Assembly (NCBI RefSeq): GCF_029784155.1 | Contig: NC_073693.1 | Span: 184,161,802-184,225,801, forward strand | Origin: Uranotaenia lowii | Taxonomy: Eukaryota > Arthropoda > Insecta > Diptera > Culicidae | DNA: 64,000 nucleotides | Direction of reading: 5' to 3' | In this document: piece by piece, positions 9,441 to 23,500 of the stretch | Numbering within the stretch: position 1 is the first letter of the stretch | Layout: each line of letters opens with the position of its first letter | Position numbers and translations under genes: made by a program | The notes under the pieces: generated by a model | The model's database searches: none | Told to the model about the DNA's origin: nothing | Seen by the model: the letters and a program-made list of their open reading frames with translations, nothing else

Positions 9441-11423
9441 TTTTATCGCGGAGCTCCATAAAGCTGCGATAGTAGAATGAATTTTCGATAAGTTACGGGT
9501 GTGAGCAAACTAATGTTCTGATGGTATAAAACGGCCATTGAATAGGCGATGGAAGCGAAAAGTTATTCTTTCTCTCCTTAAGAAAAACCTGTGAGATCTG
9601 TCAAAAGTTGGGAGAAATTTTAGCTGCATCCTACTTGCACCCAAGGTGTGTATATATAGGAGGTTTTACCGAATATCAAATTCCCGATTCAGCCATATTG
9701 GCTATTCAGCCTATGCAACTGTGGAACTTATGGAGTTTGTTTACAAACAAACCACAGAAAAGCTGAGCAAATAATCTTCTTGAGAGCTCCGCTCACTTCT
9801 CGCCTACTAACTGTGAAAGTCGAAGAACCTCGTGTTTCAAAAAACCTTGCTTGCATCAGTGCAAAAACCATGCATCACCCAAATTCGGCAGCGATTCCAT
9901 CGCCTGTTGAAAGAGAATCAATGTTCTTGTACCCAAAAGTTAGTATGGTGCGATTAAATGTTATATAAAAGTTGCTTTAGTCCTTTGATTTTCGTTTATG
10001 AAACAGAAATAAATATTAATTAATTTTTCAAAAACGAAAATATATTTAGAGCAAACGCACCAATAAGTGAGTATACGAGGCCCGATTTTGCTCATTTCAG
10101 AGGACCGGTTTTGGTATACACACTCTTTCGCGCACCGGGCGGTAGTATTCAAAGTATGCATTTAGCATTGCACTGAAAAATAAGAGTTACAAAAAATCTT
10201 GATAAAATTATTTCGGACCGAGTAATCTGAGTCTTAAGATTGTTTTTGGCGGTGATTCGAATGGTTAGCTTCTTTCCGCAGCAGGTTCAAGCAGTATCTA
10301 TCGACCAGCAACCGGATCCAATGGCGGGAGCAGCAGGAACTTCCGGGCAGCAGCAGCTGGAATCATTTGAAAGTTAGCGGAACCTGCGCGAAATATGCCA
10401 GCTGCTGCGGAGTTCCGCTGGTTCCACTATCATGCAGAAGGTCTTCCGCCGCTGGTCCCAAGTTCCGGCTCCAGTGAGTCAGAACCGCCCACCCTGTTGC
10501 AGCGAGATTGAGGACCGTGTTGAGCCTCAATGGAATTTATGATCGTTGGAGATACCAGACATGTTCCAACAGCTTCTGCTGCTGCGGTTGGTTGGGACTC
10601 CGGGGAAATCTGCAATGATGACCACTAACCGGATAGTCGGCACCGAACCGATCCGTCATTGAAAAGCCGTTCACCACCAGCATCAGGTTCTAATTATTTC
10701 TCCTGCTCTTCTTCTGCAGCAGCCGATTAGCGTTGAGTATGTTGCGGGGAAAAGCTCAAAAGAAAGTACACCACTTATTCCTCCTGTTTGGAAAAAAAAC
10801 TCGGAACGACTCGCAAATTTCTCTGCGCATAATGAAATGTAAACAAACTCTACACGCTGAACGTCGTTTGTTTAACTCCAGCATAAACGGCAGAAATTTT
10901 TCAGTGCATGTTTGCTCTCGCCCCTTTCTTGTGAGCAAATTTGGTGATTTTATCGGTCCCGACGGCAAGGGCCCTATTTTGCTCACCTTCATACTAACCC
11001 CCGGTGCGGTATAAAAGTGATTAAACTCGTGAGCATTTTCACTTTGCTCGCGATTGCTGCGGATGCCCTTAGTCAAGAAATTTGAATATCGCTTTTTGAT
11101 GGTGTTCTTAACTCGTATTACGTTAGTACGTTACGTTTCGAAGGGCTATTTTGAATTAACCGTGTAGTAACGCTGATGGAATGACATTTCCTTTGACGAT
11201 CGATTTGCTGAAGTCACCTTCGGACTGTACTTTTCTTGTAAATCAATAATATTAGGTGCAGTGGAAAACTAGCACAATTTTTATCTTTAAGATACGAAAA
11301 CTGTGAACAAAAGGTTCAAAGTGCAAATTTTAAACTCTAGAGTATTGAAAAGTCTTTCGGGAACTTATTCCACATATTTTGTGACTACATTCGTGCAGAT
11401 CGGTCGCGGATAAGCGCAGAAAC
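9441..11423. other. Upstream region and probable 5' UTR of dynamin
   Basis: No coding gene is supported. Sections at about 10050-10160 and 10920-11030 share blocks (GCCC then ATTTTGCTCA, and CGGTGCG/CGCACCG) and may be copies of an old repeat. The region 10260-10640 is richer in CAG/CTG words. Sequence from about 11100 to 11423 is the likely promoter-proximal and 5' leader sequence; the exact start site is not visible. Confidence 0.45.
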
Positions 11424-11569
11424 ATGGATTCGTTGATACCAATAGTTAATAAGCTCCAGGATGCGTTCACCCAAATGGGTGTTCATATGCAGTTGGACTT
11501 GCCACAAATCGCTGTGGTGGGTGGCCAATCTGCAGGAAAATCCTCGGTATTAGAAAACTTCGTCGGAAA
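11424..11569 (+). CDS. shi: dynamin exon 1
   Basis: Encodes residues 1-48 plus two bases, starting [15 protein letters not shown] and containing the P-loop GGQSAGKSS. Context of the ATG is GAAACATGG. The donor is GTAAGT at 11570. The next exon is 9.8 kb away. Confidence 0.95.
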
Positions 11570-14500
11570 GTAAGTCAATGCAGTAATTAATTTGGATCCG
11601 GGATGGATATATTCTCCCCCCGCCCTGTCGTAATATCTTCGGGTGACATTGGGGAAGACACAAAGGGGGAAAAACCAAAGCAGAGAGAAATTAGCGCTTA
11701 CTCATAAGAAATCAATTTGATAAACGATCGTAATCAGGCAGCACCACAGAATTAAGAATCATTCCACATTGGAGTTGGTGGAATTGTTCTTTTATCAAAA
11801 ACTTTTTTATTTAATTAAATGATGTTAGAATTTCGTTTTTAAACTTTTTTTTATCACAGCTTAACATTCAATGAGCGTTAAATTAATTTAAGTGTATTTT
11901 AATAAAGAATTTAATATAAATTTTGTTCCTTAAAATACTCTTAGTTTATGCTTTTTTAAAATTAATTACAACATACCTACATAGGAACATGATACAAAAT
12001 TAATTGAGACCTGTGTCTTCTCCAGTATGTAAATATAGGTATGCTTATGCTTTAAATTTCCAAAAATCTGTTCATCTCAATATTGACTAAAAATCACTTA
12101 CACTACTCTGATCCTAAGCGCCTTATTTTATTTTGTTTTCTTTATTATTATTCATTATTTATTATTATATTTTGAAAATCTATATTTATAAATTTGCATT
12201 ATATTACAAATTGTAATTTACAATGGCACATGAAAAGATGCTGGTAAAACATAATTGTATTTTAATGAAAATGAACCTTTTTTTCGCAAAATTTGAAATT
12301 TACCGATGGTGTATTTGAATAAAGAGCTTTTAAAATGTATATCTCGTTTTTTAAATATTTAATTTTTTCCAGCAGTATAACATCAATACTGATCTTTTTT
12401 TAAATATTGTTTTTCGTGAAGAACCTAGTTGTATCGATTATTTCTGGTACTGCAATCTCATTAGGGCGGAAAAGTTTCGTGACAGTTTTACAAAGCAACA
12501 GTATCACAGACCATGAGAAAGAAAAACAAATTAAAATTTTCTATGATACTTTTTGTTTACATTTAATCGGCAATGAACATGAGAATAGCTGATTAAAAAT
12601 TTCCACCTAGACATTTTGAATGTCACTTGGAAAAATTCGGATGAATCTGTTGTAATCAAGAAATCTTGAAATAAATCCCGGCTTGAACGGACTAATTTTA
12701 TTATACGACTTCCTTTATTGAAAGACAGCTAGCTAGCCCATTTACATCGATTGCTTGGTTTTTAAATAGTAGTTCTCGAAACTACCACATCTCCCTTTCT
12801 TTTGAAATTCAAATAAAAGCAAATTGATCAGTCTTGTGCGGCAGCTCTCCAAAATGATTTGCTCGCCTACAACATCGAGACCTCCAACATCTGAAGGCAT
12901 GTTGCATTTAGAAAACCATTGTTGTCAATTCTATCCTGATTTCCAAATTGTTTGTTCTGCGAGAAGAAATCCTTTTCCTACAGAATAAGATTCGTTGAAT
13001 GTACAGGGGTCGCAGAAACAGATATCGGTCTGCTAGTTTAAATATTTGTTAACTTGAGTGGGAACGAAATCTGACGCTTTTAATATTTGGTTTGCGAAAG
13101 ATAGCCCCTTCATCACAGCAGCTTAAATAAGTTGTCCCTCGGATCCGCACTGCGTTGTTTCTGGTGGAAATCGGTAAACGGAACCTGTCTTTTCGGTTGT
13201 CTTTATATGGAAGTTCCTCGGTGTACCCGATCGTATGAACCGCTTCAAATGCGACGTCGGATCTGTTCCCGCTGCGAGCCAATCGCGTTTCGTTTGTTGC
13301 TGCCTATCTGTATCTACGTTTGTATCTACGTTAATTAAATTGAACGTCATAAGTCAATGATCAGCTTTCTCGAAAACCGTGAGTGATTTCGAAAAACGCG
13401 AAATCTGTTTGCCATGGCAATCGAGATGATCCGGAGCTGGGGCACGGTCCGAAGCTCTTTGGCTGAACAAGGGTAAACCGGACCGGCTGCTGAACTCCTA
13501 CCTTACACACAGGAATCATTCGGAATATCCTCGTTATCAGCTTCCAGATACTCCATCTAGGCGAAAGTCTAGGTCGGTACAACCGGCGGTTTTTCCTCGG
13601 GCCTTTCTTGAACGCTAGCCGTTCCTGATTTTCTTATCGAAACATTTTAAGCTAAAAAGAAGAACGAGTATGTTACCAATTATTTGTCTTCAGGAAAGTT
13701 ACCAAATTCGTTAAAAAACCAATCCGCATCATCTGAGAAGACCGCCATTTGGACGTGCGTAGCTTGCTTGATGGATATTCCTCAACCAGAATTGTAATAT
13801 TTTGACATTTCCCTGATCTAAACTGGATTTCATTTGAAGTAACGAGCACTTAAACGTGTTTCTAAGGCTGCTTACGTGCTTTCATGGAATAAACAGGTTG
13901 CTATAGATACAAAAGTTGTTGATTAAAAATAATAATTACATTTTTTTTTATTTGCCAGCCTTCAAAGAAGCTTCCTACTTGAACTTTTAGGATTCTCATA
14001 GATCTTCATTTTGAGACTACCTTTTCGTCTCCTTTGAGACCTTTTTTACGTCTCCTTTGAGACTTTGATGCCCTCCTCCGAGGCTATAGATTATCTCCTT
14101 TGAGATCACTTTCATGCTCTTCTTTAAGGCAATTCTTTTCGTCTCCTTTGAGACTTTTATGCTCTTCTTTGAGGCTATTATTGATCTCCTTTGAGAAAAC
14201 TGGCAATTTTTGCGTCTCCTTTGAGACTTTTAGCTCTCCTTTGAGGCTATTTAACATCTCCTTTGAGATAATTCGCATGCTCTCCTTTGAGGCTTTCCGT
14301 CTTCTTTGAGACTTAAATTTTTTTACGTCTCCTTTGAGACTTTTAGCTCTCCTTTGAGGCTATTTAATATCTCCTTTGAGATAATTCACATGCTTTCCTT
14401 TGAGGCTTTTCCGTCTCCTTTGAGACTTTTTTTTTAATAACTGTTCTGTGTTGAGATTTTAACTTACCACGATTATGGTCTACATGTTCATATTTGGAAC

Positions 14501-17500
14501 CGCTCCATACTTAACTCGCACCGGATTCACCCCTTCTTCATTAACCAGATCGAATAAAAACTGTTCTCTCTCCGTGTGGGTTCGACTCGTCGCCAATGTT
14601 GTAATCAAGAAATCTTGAAATAAATCCCGGCTTGAACGGACTAATTTTATTATACGACTTCCTTTATTGAAAGACAGCTAGCTAGCCCATTTACATCGAT
14701 TGCTTGGTTTTTAAATAGTAGTTCTCGAAACTACCACAGAATCAATCAAATCAGTCCACTTACATGTATCGCAGAATCAACCAAAGTTTGGACAACATTG
14801 TAATACAGGGAAAATTTTACATGAAGCGTTTTAAATCATAATTAATCTATAGTCTCCAAATAGCAAATAGTTAGGGGATCACCAATTATGGAAAATAAAA
14901 AAAATATCTAAGAGTACAGCAATTGTATCACATCTCCCAGTACACAGATTTAAACTCCTGTGAAAAAGAAAAGAACTGATGATGATGCATTAAAATTCCT
15001 TTATATTTTTTCAATAGTTCAGTTAGATGCACTAAACATTTTTTTGTAGTGTACCTGTAAAAGGTATTCTTTCTTATATTTTTTTTACAAACTTAGATCC
15101 ATCTTATTTCCTCATTTTACGCTTTTGAATATACTAAGTAACAATTTTCACATTCCAGTAAAAAACGAACACACGCATATAGGATCTTAGTGAAACAACA
15201 TGTGGCTTTGAAGAAATATTTTTACTCAACTAATAGCCTACATCTTTCAATGATATGATGGCTAGCATAAAACCACCACACCACAGAAAGAGTACTATGT
15301 ATGCCGTGATCGAGATTCGATTTCATGACCGCTGGCTTAGAAAACTTGAACGGTATCCTCTAAGCGACTGTCGGTGGCATTTGACAATAATATGTTTGTA
15401 TGGTTCATGCATGAACATTGCAGTCTGTAGTACATATTACCAACTATTATACTGCCCCTATTCGCATATGAGTCCCAGGTGTAAAAACTGCTAACCAAGA
15501 AAAACGCTTGTAAAGTTTTAAACTTGTTTTCATGGAAACAACCGCATGTATCATTTGTTGGTAAAACCTATTATTAGTTAGATAGAAAACACTTCTAGAA
15601 ATAGTTTTTGTTTACATTTGAGCTTAGGGGGAACTTGTCTATTTGCATATTCGTTTTCACCGTGGTGGTCCACCGGTTGTGCACCAAGTGCTGTCAAGGC
15701 GTTTTTTTTTATATTAAGATGAGCAGTTGGTGCACAACCGGTTGGCCACCAGATGAAAACGAATACGGCATATGGCCGGACAACATTGATTTTTCGAAAA
15801 AGAATTATCCTGATAATGTTTTAACACCATGGAAATAAAGTAAATAGCAGCCTGTAATGGTGTTTGAAATATTATTGACTAATCTGTGAAAATAAACCAA
15901 TAATATGCATCGAAAGCTTTTGCCTAGTAGTACGGAGAGGATCGCCTGACTTTGCATTTGTATTGTGGTCAGTTTTTTGGCTTGTAAAGTATGAATTGCA
16001 CATAAACGTCATCGTTGATAGGTTTAGTTTAGTTTAGTTTAGTTTAGTTTCTTTATTCAGTTTTATATACAAACATTTACATTTTTTAATTTATACTCCA
16101 CTGGTTACACCGTTTTAGGAGTATATCCTATGCTAGCTAAACCCTAAAAAATCTATCTTCAACTAAAATGTTTTTATTAATGGTTTCAGAATTTAATAAT
16201 TATAAAGTAAAATATTTACACAAACAAAACAAAACAAAATTTAAAATAACATTTAACAAACATTCTTCTTGATAATTGAATTTCAGAGTAAGCAAAATTA
16301 TAAGGTCAAAATATCATAAGATTTAAGTAGTGTTGATACTAAATGAGTTTGTAATAAGAATATCTTTAATTGCTTTTTTAACTGAACATTATTATTGAAA
16401 GGTCCACATCTTTCCTCAAAATAATTGAAAAACTTAACACCACGAAATGAGAGAGAGCGTTCACCAATTGTTGATACGATAGTAGGCCGATCGATTAAGT
16501 TTCTATTGCGTGTGAGGTATTGATGGTTGGTGCGATTGAAAGTTATATTGCAGTGAGTACTTTGAGTAAGACTTTGAAAAATGAAGCTACAAATTTGAAT
16601 TAAGTATAAACCTCTAACTGGAATTATATTATTGTTACTATTGTAAAGATCAGCAGTGTGACTGCGGGCAGGAAGATTGTATATAAGGCGTAGGATTCTG
16701 TTCTGTGTGATTTGGACTTTGTTGATCTGACTATTGCAAGCATTGCCCCAGGTTGACACCAAGTATGTCAGTAACGAATGAAAAAGTGAATGATAAATTG
16801 CTATTAATACATCAGTTGGTACTCTTCTTCTAATTTTACATACAATGCCCGTTACTCTATTTAATTTTGATAATAAGTGACTAATATGTTGGTTCCAACT
16901 TAAATGTTCATCGAGAATAATACCAAGGTATTTACATTCTTTGACAACTTTAACACTTGGAAATGTAGATTTGGTAATAAGTAAGGAATTCGACAAAGAA
17001 CGAAAACTAGATTTGAAACTTAATATGTTGGATTTGTCAAGATTAAGTGTCAGTTTATTAATACGGAAGTAATCACTTAGCAGAGTCAGGTCGCTGCATA
17101 CATTTAAATCGTTAGTAGTATGACTATCACTATGGTAAAAAGTCGATGAGTCATCAGCAAAGAGTCTTAATTCCCCTTTTAAAGGTAAAAGAGCCATATC
17201 GTTGAGGTAGATAATAAAAAATAGTGGTCCTAAAACAGATCCTTGTGGAACACCAATATTAATAGATAGTGTTGAGCTACGGTGGGTATTCAAGCTGACG
17301 TATTGCGATCGGTTTGTCAAATAACTTTTAAATAAATCTAAGGCTGTACCGCGAACTCCAGCAGAGAAAAGTTTTTCCAAAAGAATATCTCGGTTCACAG
17401 TATCAAACGCTTTGGATAAGTCTAGGAATAACCCAAGAACATTTTCTTTTTTGTCGAGGCTTAATTGAATGCTGTTAGTGAGTTCAATCACAGCGTTGGT

Positions 17501-20500
17501 TGTAGAAGATTTCTCTCTGAAACCGTATTGCATTGAATAAAAGAAAGAATTGTTATTTAAAAAAGAAATCAATCGTTTAGAAAGTATTTTTTCAAAAACT
17601 TTGTTGATCGTAGGGAGAACTGAGATTGGTCTATAATTATTGCACAGTGATGGATTGCCTGATTTGTAAACTGGGGTTACTTTAGCTATTTTTAAATTAG
17701 TGGGGTATATTCCATTTTGTATACAAAGGTTAAAAATATTACTTAAAACTGGACTGATAACATCAACTATGGCTTTTAGCAGATAAACACTTATATTATC
17801 ATGTCCAGCGCTCGTATTATTTGAAAATGATTTGATCAAACTAGTTATTTCCATCTCATCTGTAGGTTCCAAAAATATTGTACTGCTATTAAAATTTAAA
17901 GTATTGTATTTATTTATTGAGTCTGTGCTGTTTGATGTATGTTTAGAAGCCATAATGTGCCCAATCGATGAAAAATATTTATTGAATTCATTGGAAATCA
18001 ACTGCTTATTTGTAATTATGGTGTTAGAATCTAAATCATGAATTTCATTCACTAATGATGATTTTGCAACACGACCCAGCACTTCATTTATGTTTTTCCA
18101 TGTTTCTTTTGAATTTTTGGAATTTGCAAATTTGTTTGTGTAATAGTTCTGTTTCAAAGTTTGCGAATAAATTTTAATCCTGTTGTCTAAGTCATGTATC
18201 TTCACATTTAGATGATCAACTGACTTCCCTTTTTTTAAACACTTCCTTCTCTTATCCCTCACGTTTTTGTTCCAATTTATAAGTTTCAGTAGTTGATCCG
18301 ACATCCATGGAGTGAGTTTTTCTGAGGAAGATTTTATTTTTAATTTTTTGGTACATTCGTGTAAAGTTTTCAAGACTGTTGTGGAAAAGTAATCATAGAA
18401 TTGGTTCGGCTCCTCAAAATGACTCATATAAGCAGGTGAAAAACGCATTGTAAGAAGTTGATTCATTCTTTGAAAATCGGTTTTATATTTAAACTTTTCT
18501 TTGTGTTGTCTGTCTAGCGTTAAAGGAAAGTGAGTGTAAATAAAATTATGGTCACTTTCGGAATTAAATATGGTGTCGTTAAAGATAGGTAATTTATCAA
18601 GAAGGTTATAACAAACATGATCAAGAAGTGTCTTGCTTGAAGGGCGAGTTATGAAAATATTAGACACAACAAAACCATAGCACATTAATGTATTGCAATA
18701 ATCATTCAGTTTATCAGACGAATGGAGAGTGTCAATATTTATGTCACCCAGAACAAGATGTGGATAGTTGTTTGCGGAATTTAAATTGTTTTCTAAATGT
18801 TGCAAAAATCTATTGAAGGTATAATCGTTAGGTGGTCTGTAGTAGCAAGATACTAATAATGGTTGAAATTTATTTAAACTGATTTTAATCTGAATGAAAT
18901 GAAAACTTGAAATGTCGCAAATACACTCATCAGACTCAATAACTTCAAAGTTGATATTTTTAGAAACATAGATCGCTAAACCTCCACCAACACCTCTACT
19001 TCTACACGAAAAAATACTATTATAGCCATCGATTTGGTAAAGCTGTGTGAGGGTATTTTTTATCCATGTTTCACCTATAATAATAATGTCAGGTTTATGT
19101 CCTAATTTATTAATAGATAATTTAAAATTGTCGAAACGATCAATATTGGATATGCTTCGAGCATTGATTTGAATGATTGATAAGAAGCTATCTGTTTTTA
19201 AATCATTACAATAATCATCAACACTACTGAAATACTTATTATTATTTAATAAAATAGAATCAAAATCGTGAAAAGAATTTAAAAACGAATCTGAATTAAT
19301 CATAGCCTAATACCTAATCAAACTAAAAAGAGTTAAAACTGAATAAACCTTACTACGCTACCTTATCGCTGCTGTCCAAATTCTCCTTTTCTGAGTTATT
19401 CCGGGTCACTAGTAGAAATTCGATGTCTTCAATATCAGGCTCGTCTTTGATTCGGTGTCGCTGTTTGGTCTCCGGATGGAAAATCCACGTTGAGCCTCGA
19501 TAAATCCAAGGTTTCTGCAATCCCAGCTTAACGAGATCCTTTGTCCGGTTATGTATTTTTAGTCACACAGGTTATCTTTCGACTACAGTAGATAGAAGAT
19601 AACAAAACGGGAAATCAAACGAAATATTAGGAAAATAAAAAAAAAAACGATTTGCCTATGACCGGACATCAAATTTTTGTCTATGATCGGACAAAAGAAT
19701 TTTCAAAATTAAACATGATTTCAACTTAAAACATTCATTTTATCATCTCTATAATAGCACCCTCAAATGGTAAGCAGAAGATGAGAATTCAAAAACTTAA
19801 ATATTTTGGTCCTCTCAGAACCTTTGAATTTATTTATCCGTTATAGACAATTTTTCTCTAGTTAAAAAAAGTTCCATTCTAGTTTATCAAAAAAACTTTT
19901 ATGAAAGACTTCATAGAATGTTCGGTATTCAAAAACACGTACTTGCAAGACCTGTGCAAGTGATCTGAGTAATTTTGCTACGTTTTTGTGCCATTGATGA
20001 CAACTTTGGTGATGTAATTTGTATTGTCCGGCCATAGACAACACTTTTGGAATTGAGTGAAATCTCTTACCACATGTAAATGAATTTTTTCATAATAAGT
20101 ATAGGAAAGCGATAATGATACTGGTACACTTCAAATCAGTAGAGGAACCAATATTTAAAAAAATATATTGTTGAAGAAACTTCTAAAAAACCTTAAGTGT
20201 CCGGTAACTAGTATTTACGGAGACTAGTATAATTTTAACTTGATTTAGCTATGAAGAAAAGTTGTCGTTATGCAACAATTTTTATCTTATATTGTTTTGA
20301 GAGCCCTCTTGGAGTTAATTTTTTTTGCCGGTTAAAGATTAGTTTGAATTGTATAACTGTGAAAAAAGAGTAAATAAGCCTAATGATAAAAAATAACCAG
20401 TGAAGAGTTGATTTCAGGGTTGATGAGTAGAAAATATCAATGCTCATATTCTTCACAATATTCGGAAGATCTGAGACCACCAACTAACTATAATACCAAA

Positions 20501-23500
20501 CAATAAATAGAAAATACATTTTTTTCACTATTTAACAAATTTTATTATTATTATTTATTATTTAAATTTCTTTATTTAAAACGGCTCATACCTTTGAGTT
20601 TTAAGGAGCCAAACTCGTTTTGTGTTTATAACAATTGATTACTTAGGTCTAACACTTTTTGTTCAAGAGGAGAAAAGGATAGAAAGGGAAATAGGAAATT
20701 ATAGACGGAGATCGATAGCTTTTAGAAAAAGAAAAATTTCGAGCATGTAGTCCAAGTAGCACAGCTAACACATTCCTTACTGGAACGTTGGGTGGTTTCC
20801 CTCGGGCCCGAAGGGAGTCTATAAAATTCGTTCTAGCGACAAGATTGACCTCGCACGACCAAACAATATGCTCGATGTCGTGGTAATCTTGGCCGCAACT
20901 ACACAAATTGCTGCCAGCAATATCAAAACGATAGAGTACCGCGTCTAAAGAATAATGATTGGACATAAGACGGGAAAATATAGGAATAAAATCCCGACTC
21001 AGATCCAATCTATTAAACCATGGTTTAAGGCTGACCTTTGGCATAATCGAGTAGAGCCACCGACCCAATTCATCCTCTTCTCATTTGCGCTGCCAGTTGA
21101 CAACAGAGTTCCTTCGAGCCAAGACGTAAAATTCGTTGAAGACGATTTCACGGTAATACGTGTCGCCTTCTGTCGCCCAACAAATTTTATTTAAAATTAA
21201 TGTTTTTTTATATTTTTTTTTGTCTTTAATTTCTTCAATTTATGAGTTAGCGATAGAAAATGGTTCTTTTACATAATAAATCACCAAACAAACCAATCGT
21301 TGAACAAACTTGTCCCCAAAATGTCGGAAAAAATTCATCCATGTGAAAAAAAAACACTGGCTTTACTTATTCATGTTTGTTTTCAGGGATTTCTTACCGC
21401 GAGGTTCCGGCATTGTTACTCGACGACCTTTAATTTTGCAATTGATTAATGGAACCGTTGGTAAGTGTATGAAAACTAATTTTAGTTTAGAATGGAATGA
21501 TTATTTTCCTTTTGTTACGATGTTTTAGGTTAAAAATAATCATTCAGTTAACGTTTAATTGAATTACAAATACTCACTTAGCCCTTTTTTCATATCTTTC
21601 TGAACAGAATACGGCGAATTTCTTCATCAGAAGGGGAAGAAGCTGACAAATTTTGATGAGATACGACAAGAGATAGAAGCAGAAACGGACCGCGTTACTG
21701 GATCCAATAAGGGCATTTCAAACATTCCAATTAATCTAAGGGTTTACTCACCTCATGGTAATATTGTGTGCAATAATTGTACATTAATCTGTTATTCTCA
21801 GCCGTGTTGTTTTATTTCAGTACTCAATTTAACCCTTATCGATTTACCCGGTTTGACCAAAGTGCCAATCGGAGACCAGCCGGCGGATATAGAAAATCAA
21901 ATCAAAGGCATGATTTTCCAATTTATTCGCAAGGAAACATGTCTAATCCTTGCAGTTACACCGGCGAATACCGATTTGGCAAACTCAGACGCCCTGAAAC
22001 TTGCTAAGGAGGTCGATCCTCAAGGTGTTCGAACAATTGGTGTCATCACCAAACTAGATTTGATGGACGAAGGCACGGATGCAAGAGATATTCTCGAGAA
22101 TAAATTGCTACCTTTGCGGCGTGGCTACATCGGTGTTGTCAACCGATCTCAGAAGGACATTGAAGGGCGCAAGGATATCCACGCAGCCTTGGCAGCGGAA
22201 AGAAAATTTTTCCTCAGTCATCCAAGCTACAGACATATTGCCGATCGATTGGGAACACCTTATCTACAAAAAGTGCTCAACCAGCAACTTACTAACCACA
22301 TTCGTGATACACTCCCAGGACTGCGTGATCGGCTTCAGAAGCAACTTTTGACTCTGGAAAAAGATGTGGAACAATTCAAACACTTCCGACCGGACGACCC
22401 GAGCATAAAAACAAAAGCCATGCTACAGTAAGTGCTTGTTGCCGTTTTCCTTGCAAATTGATTTTAATGCGCTCATTTGTTTTCTCCCTTCCTAGGATGA
22501 TCCAACAGTTGCAATCTGATTTCGAACGAACTATTGAAGGTTCGGGTTCCGCTCTAGTCAACACGAATGAATTGTCTGGTGGTGCTAAAATCAACAGGAT
22601 ATTCCATGAACGTTTACGTTTTGAAATCGTAAAAATGTCTTGCGACGAAAAAGAACTGCGTCGGGAGATTTCATTCGCTATCCGCAATATTCACGGTATT
22701 CGAGTAGGTTTGTTCACTCCTGATATGGCCTTTGAAGCTATCGTCAAGAAGCAAATATCTCAGCTGAAGGAACCAATCTTAAAATGTATTGATTTGACTG
22801 TGCAGGAGCTGTCCAATGTAGTCAGAATTTGTACAGACAAGGTAGACATCATTCTTTTATATCCTAATGACAAATCAATTTGATGTTACCTTCAAACGCA
22901 CTTCAAAATATTATTTCAGATGGCTCGCTATCCTAGACTCCGTGACGAAACAGAGCGCATTATCACAACTCACATACGACAATGTGAACAAAAAGCCAAA
23001 GAGCAATTGTTGTTGATGATTGATTACGAACTTGCATACATGAATACCAATCATGAAGATTTCATCGGATTTGCAAAGTAAGTTGCACGGTTAACAGATT
23101 GCAATCCACGTTTTGACGATCGTTGAAAAAAAGAAATATTGATATTTTACTTACTGATATTGCTTCACTTAGCGAATATTTAAAAACCATCATTTTGGTA
23201 CTTATTTTTTTTTTATTCATGTGACAAAAATCCAACAGCATATGCAGCTCAAATTTCAAGTAAATTTTTCAATTCATATTTACCTCATAACTATTAGTTA
23301 CTATGTTTATTTAAAAGATGTAAAATACCTCATTTGCTAGCCAACATATTATACAAGTTAAAATTATTATAAATTATTCATATATTACAAGACATGCTAG
23401 TCAAGTGCTTGTGTTATTTAAAAAAAAATACAACAAATAATTCACCTACATTTTTTTATCGAACACTAAATTTTTATCTTTAAATAATATGAGTCCTACG

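Larger units (their letters stand above)
12648..14738 (-). mobile_element. 2.1 kb non-autonomous LTR element (TRIM/LARD-like) with 5-bp duplication
   Basis: Two 142-bp direct repeats (12648-12789 and 14597-14738) beginning TGTTGTAATC and ending CTACCACA flank 1.8 kb without a recognisable gag or pol. GAATC occurs immediately outside both ends (12643-12647 and 14739-14743), a 5-bp target duplication. On the minus strand a possible primer site follows the LTR (TGGCGACGAGTCGAACCC, 14578-14595) and a polypurine tract (AAAAGAAAGGGAGA, 12790-12803) precedes the other LTR. This fixes the minus orientation. The interior has short open frames of unknown nature (13049-13582) and a minisatellite. Confidence 0.85.
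16022..19562 (-). mobile_element. CR1/L2-like LINE, 5'-truncated, antisense in dynamin intron 1
   Basis: The minus-strand element comprises the end of ORF1, a complete ORF2, a 3' UTR and a tail of TAAAC repeats (TTTAG on the plus strand, 16022-16050). Short tandem repeats at the 3' end, rather than poly(A), are typical of CR1/L2-type LINEs. The 5' end is cut within ORF1 near 19562. Confidence 0.8.

Noticed and set aside
13049..13582. Short minus-strand frames inside the LTR element as a gag or pol remnant
   Set aside because: No protease, RT, integrase or zinc-knuckle motif could be found. They were left as unknown.
14020..14435. Regular repeats that could suggest a CRISPR array
   Set aside because: The unit is only 10-14 bp, spacers are themselves repeated, the DNA is eukaryotic, and the array lies inside an LTR element. 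It is a minisatellite.
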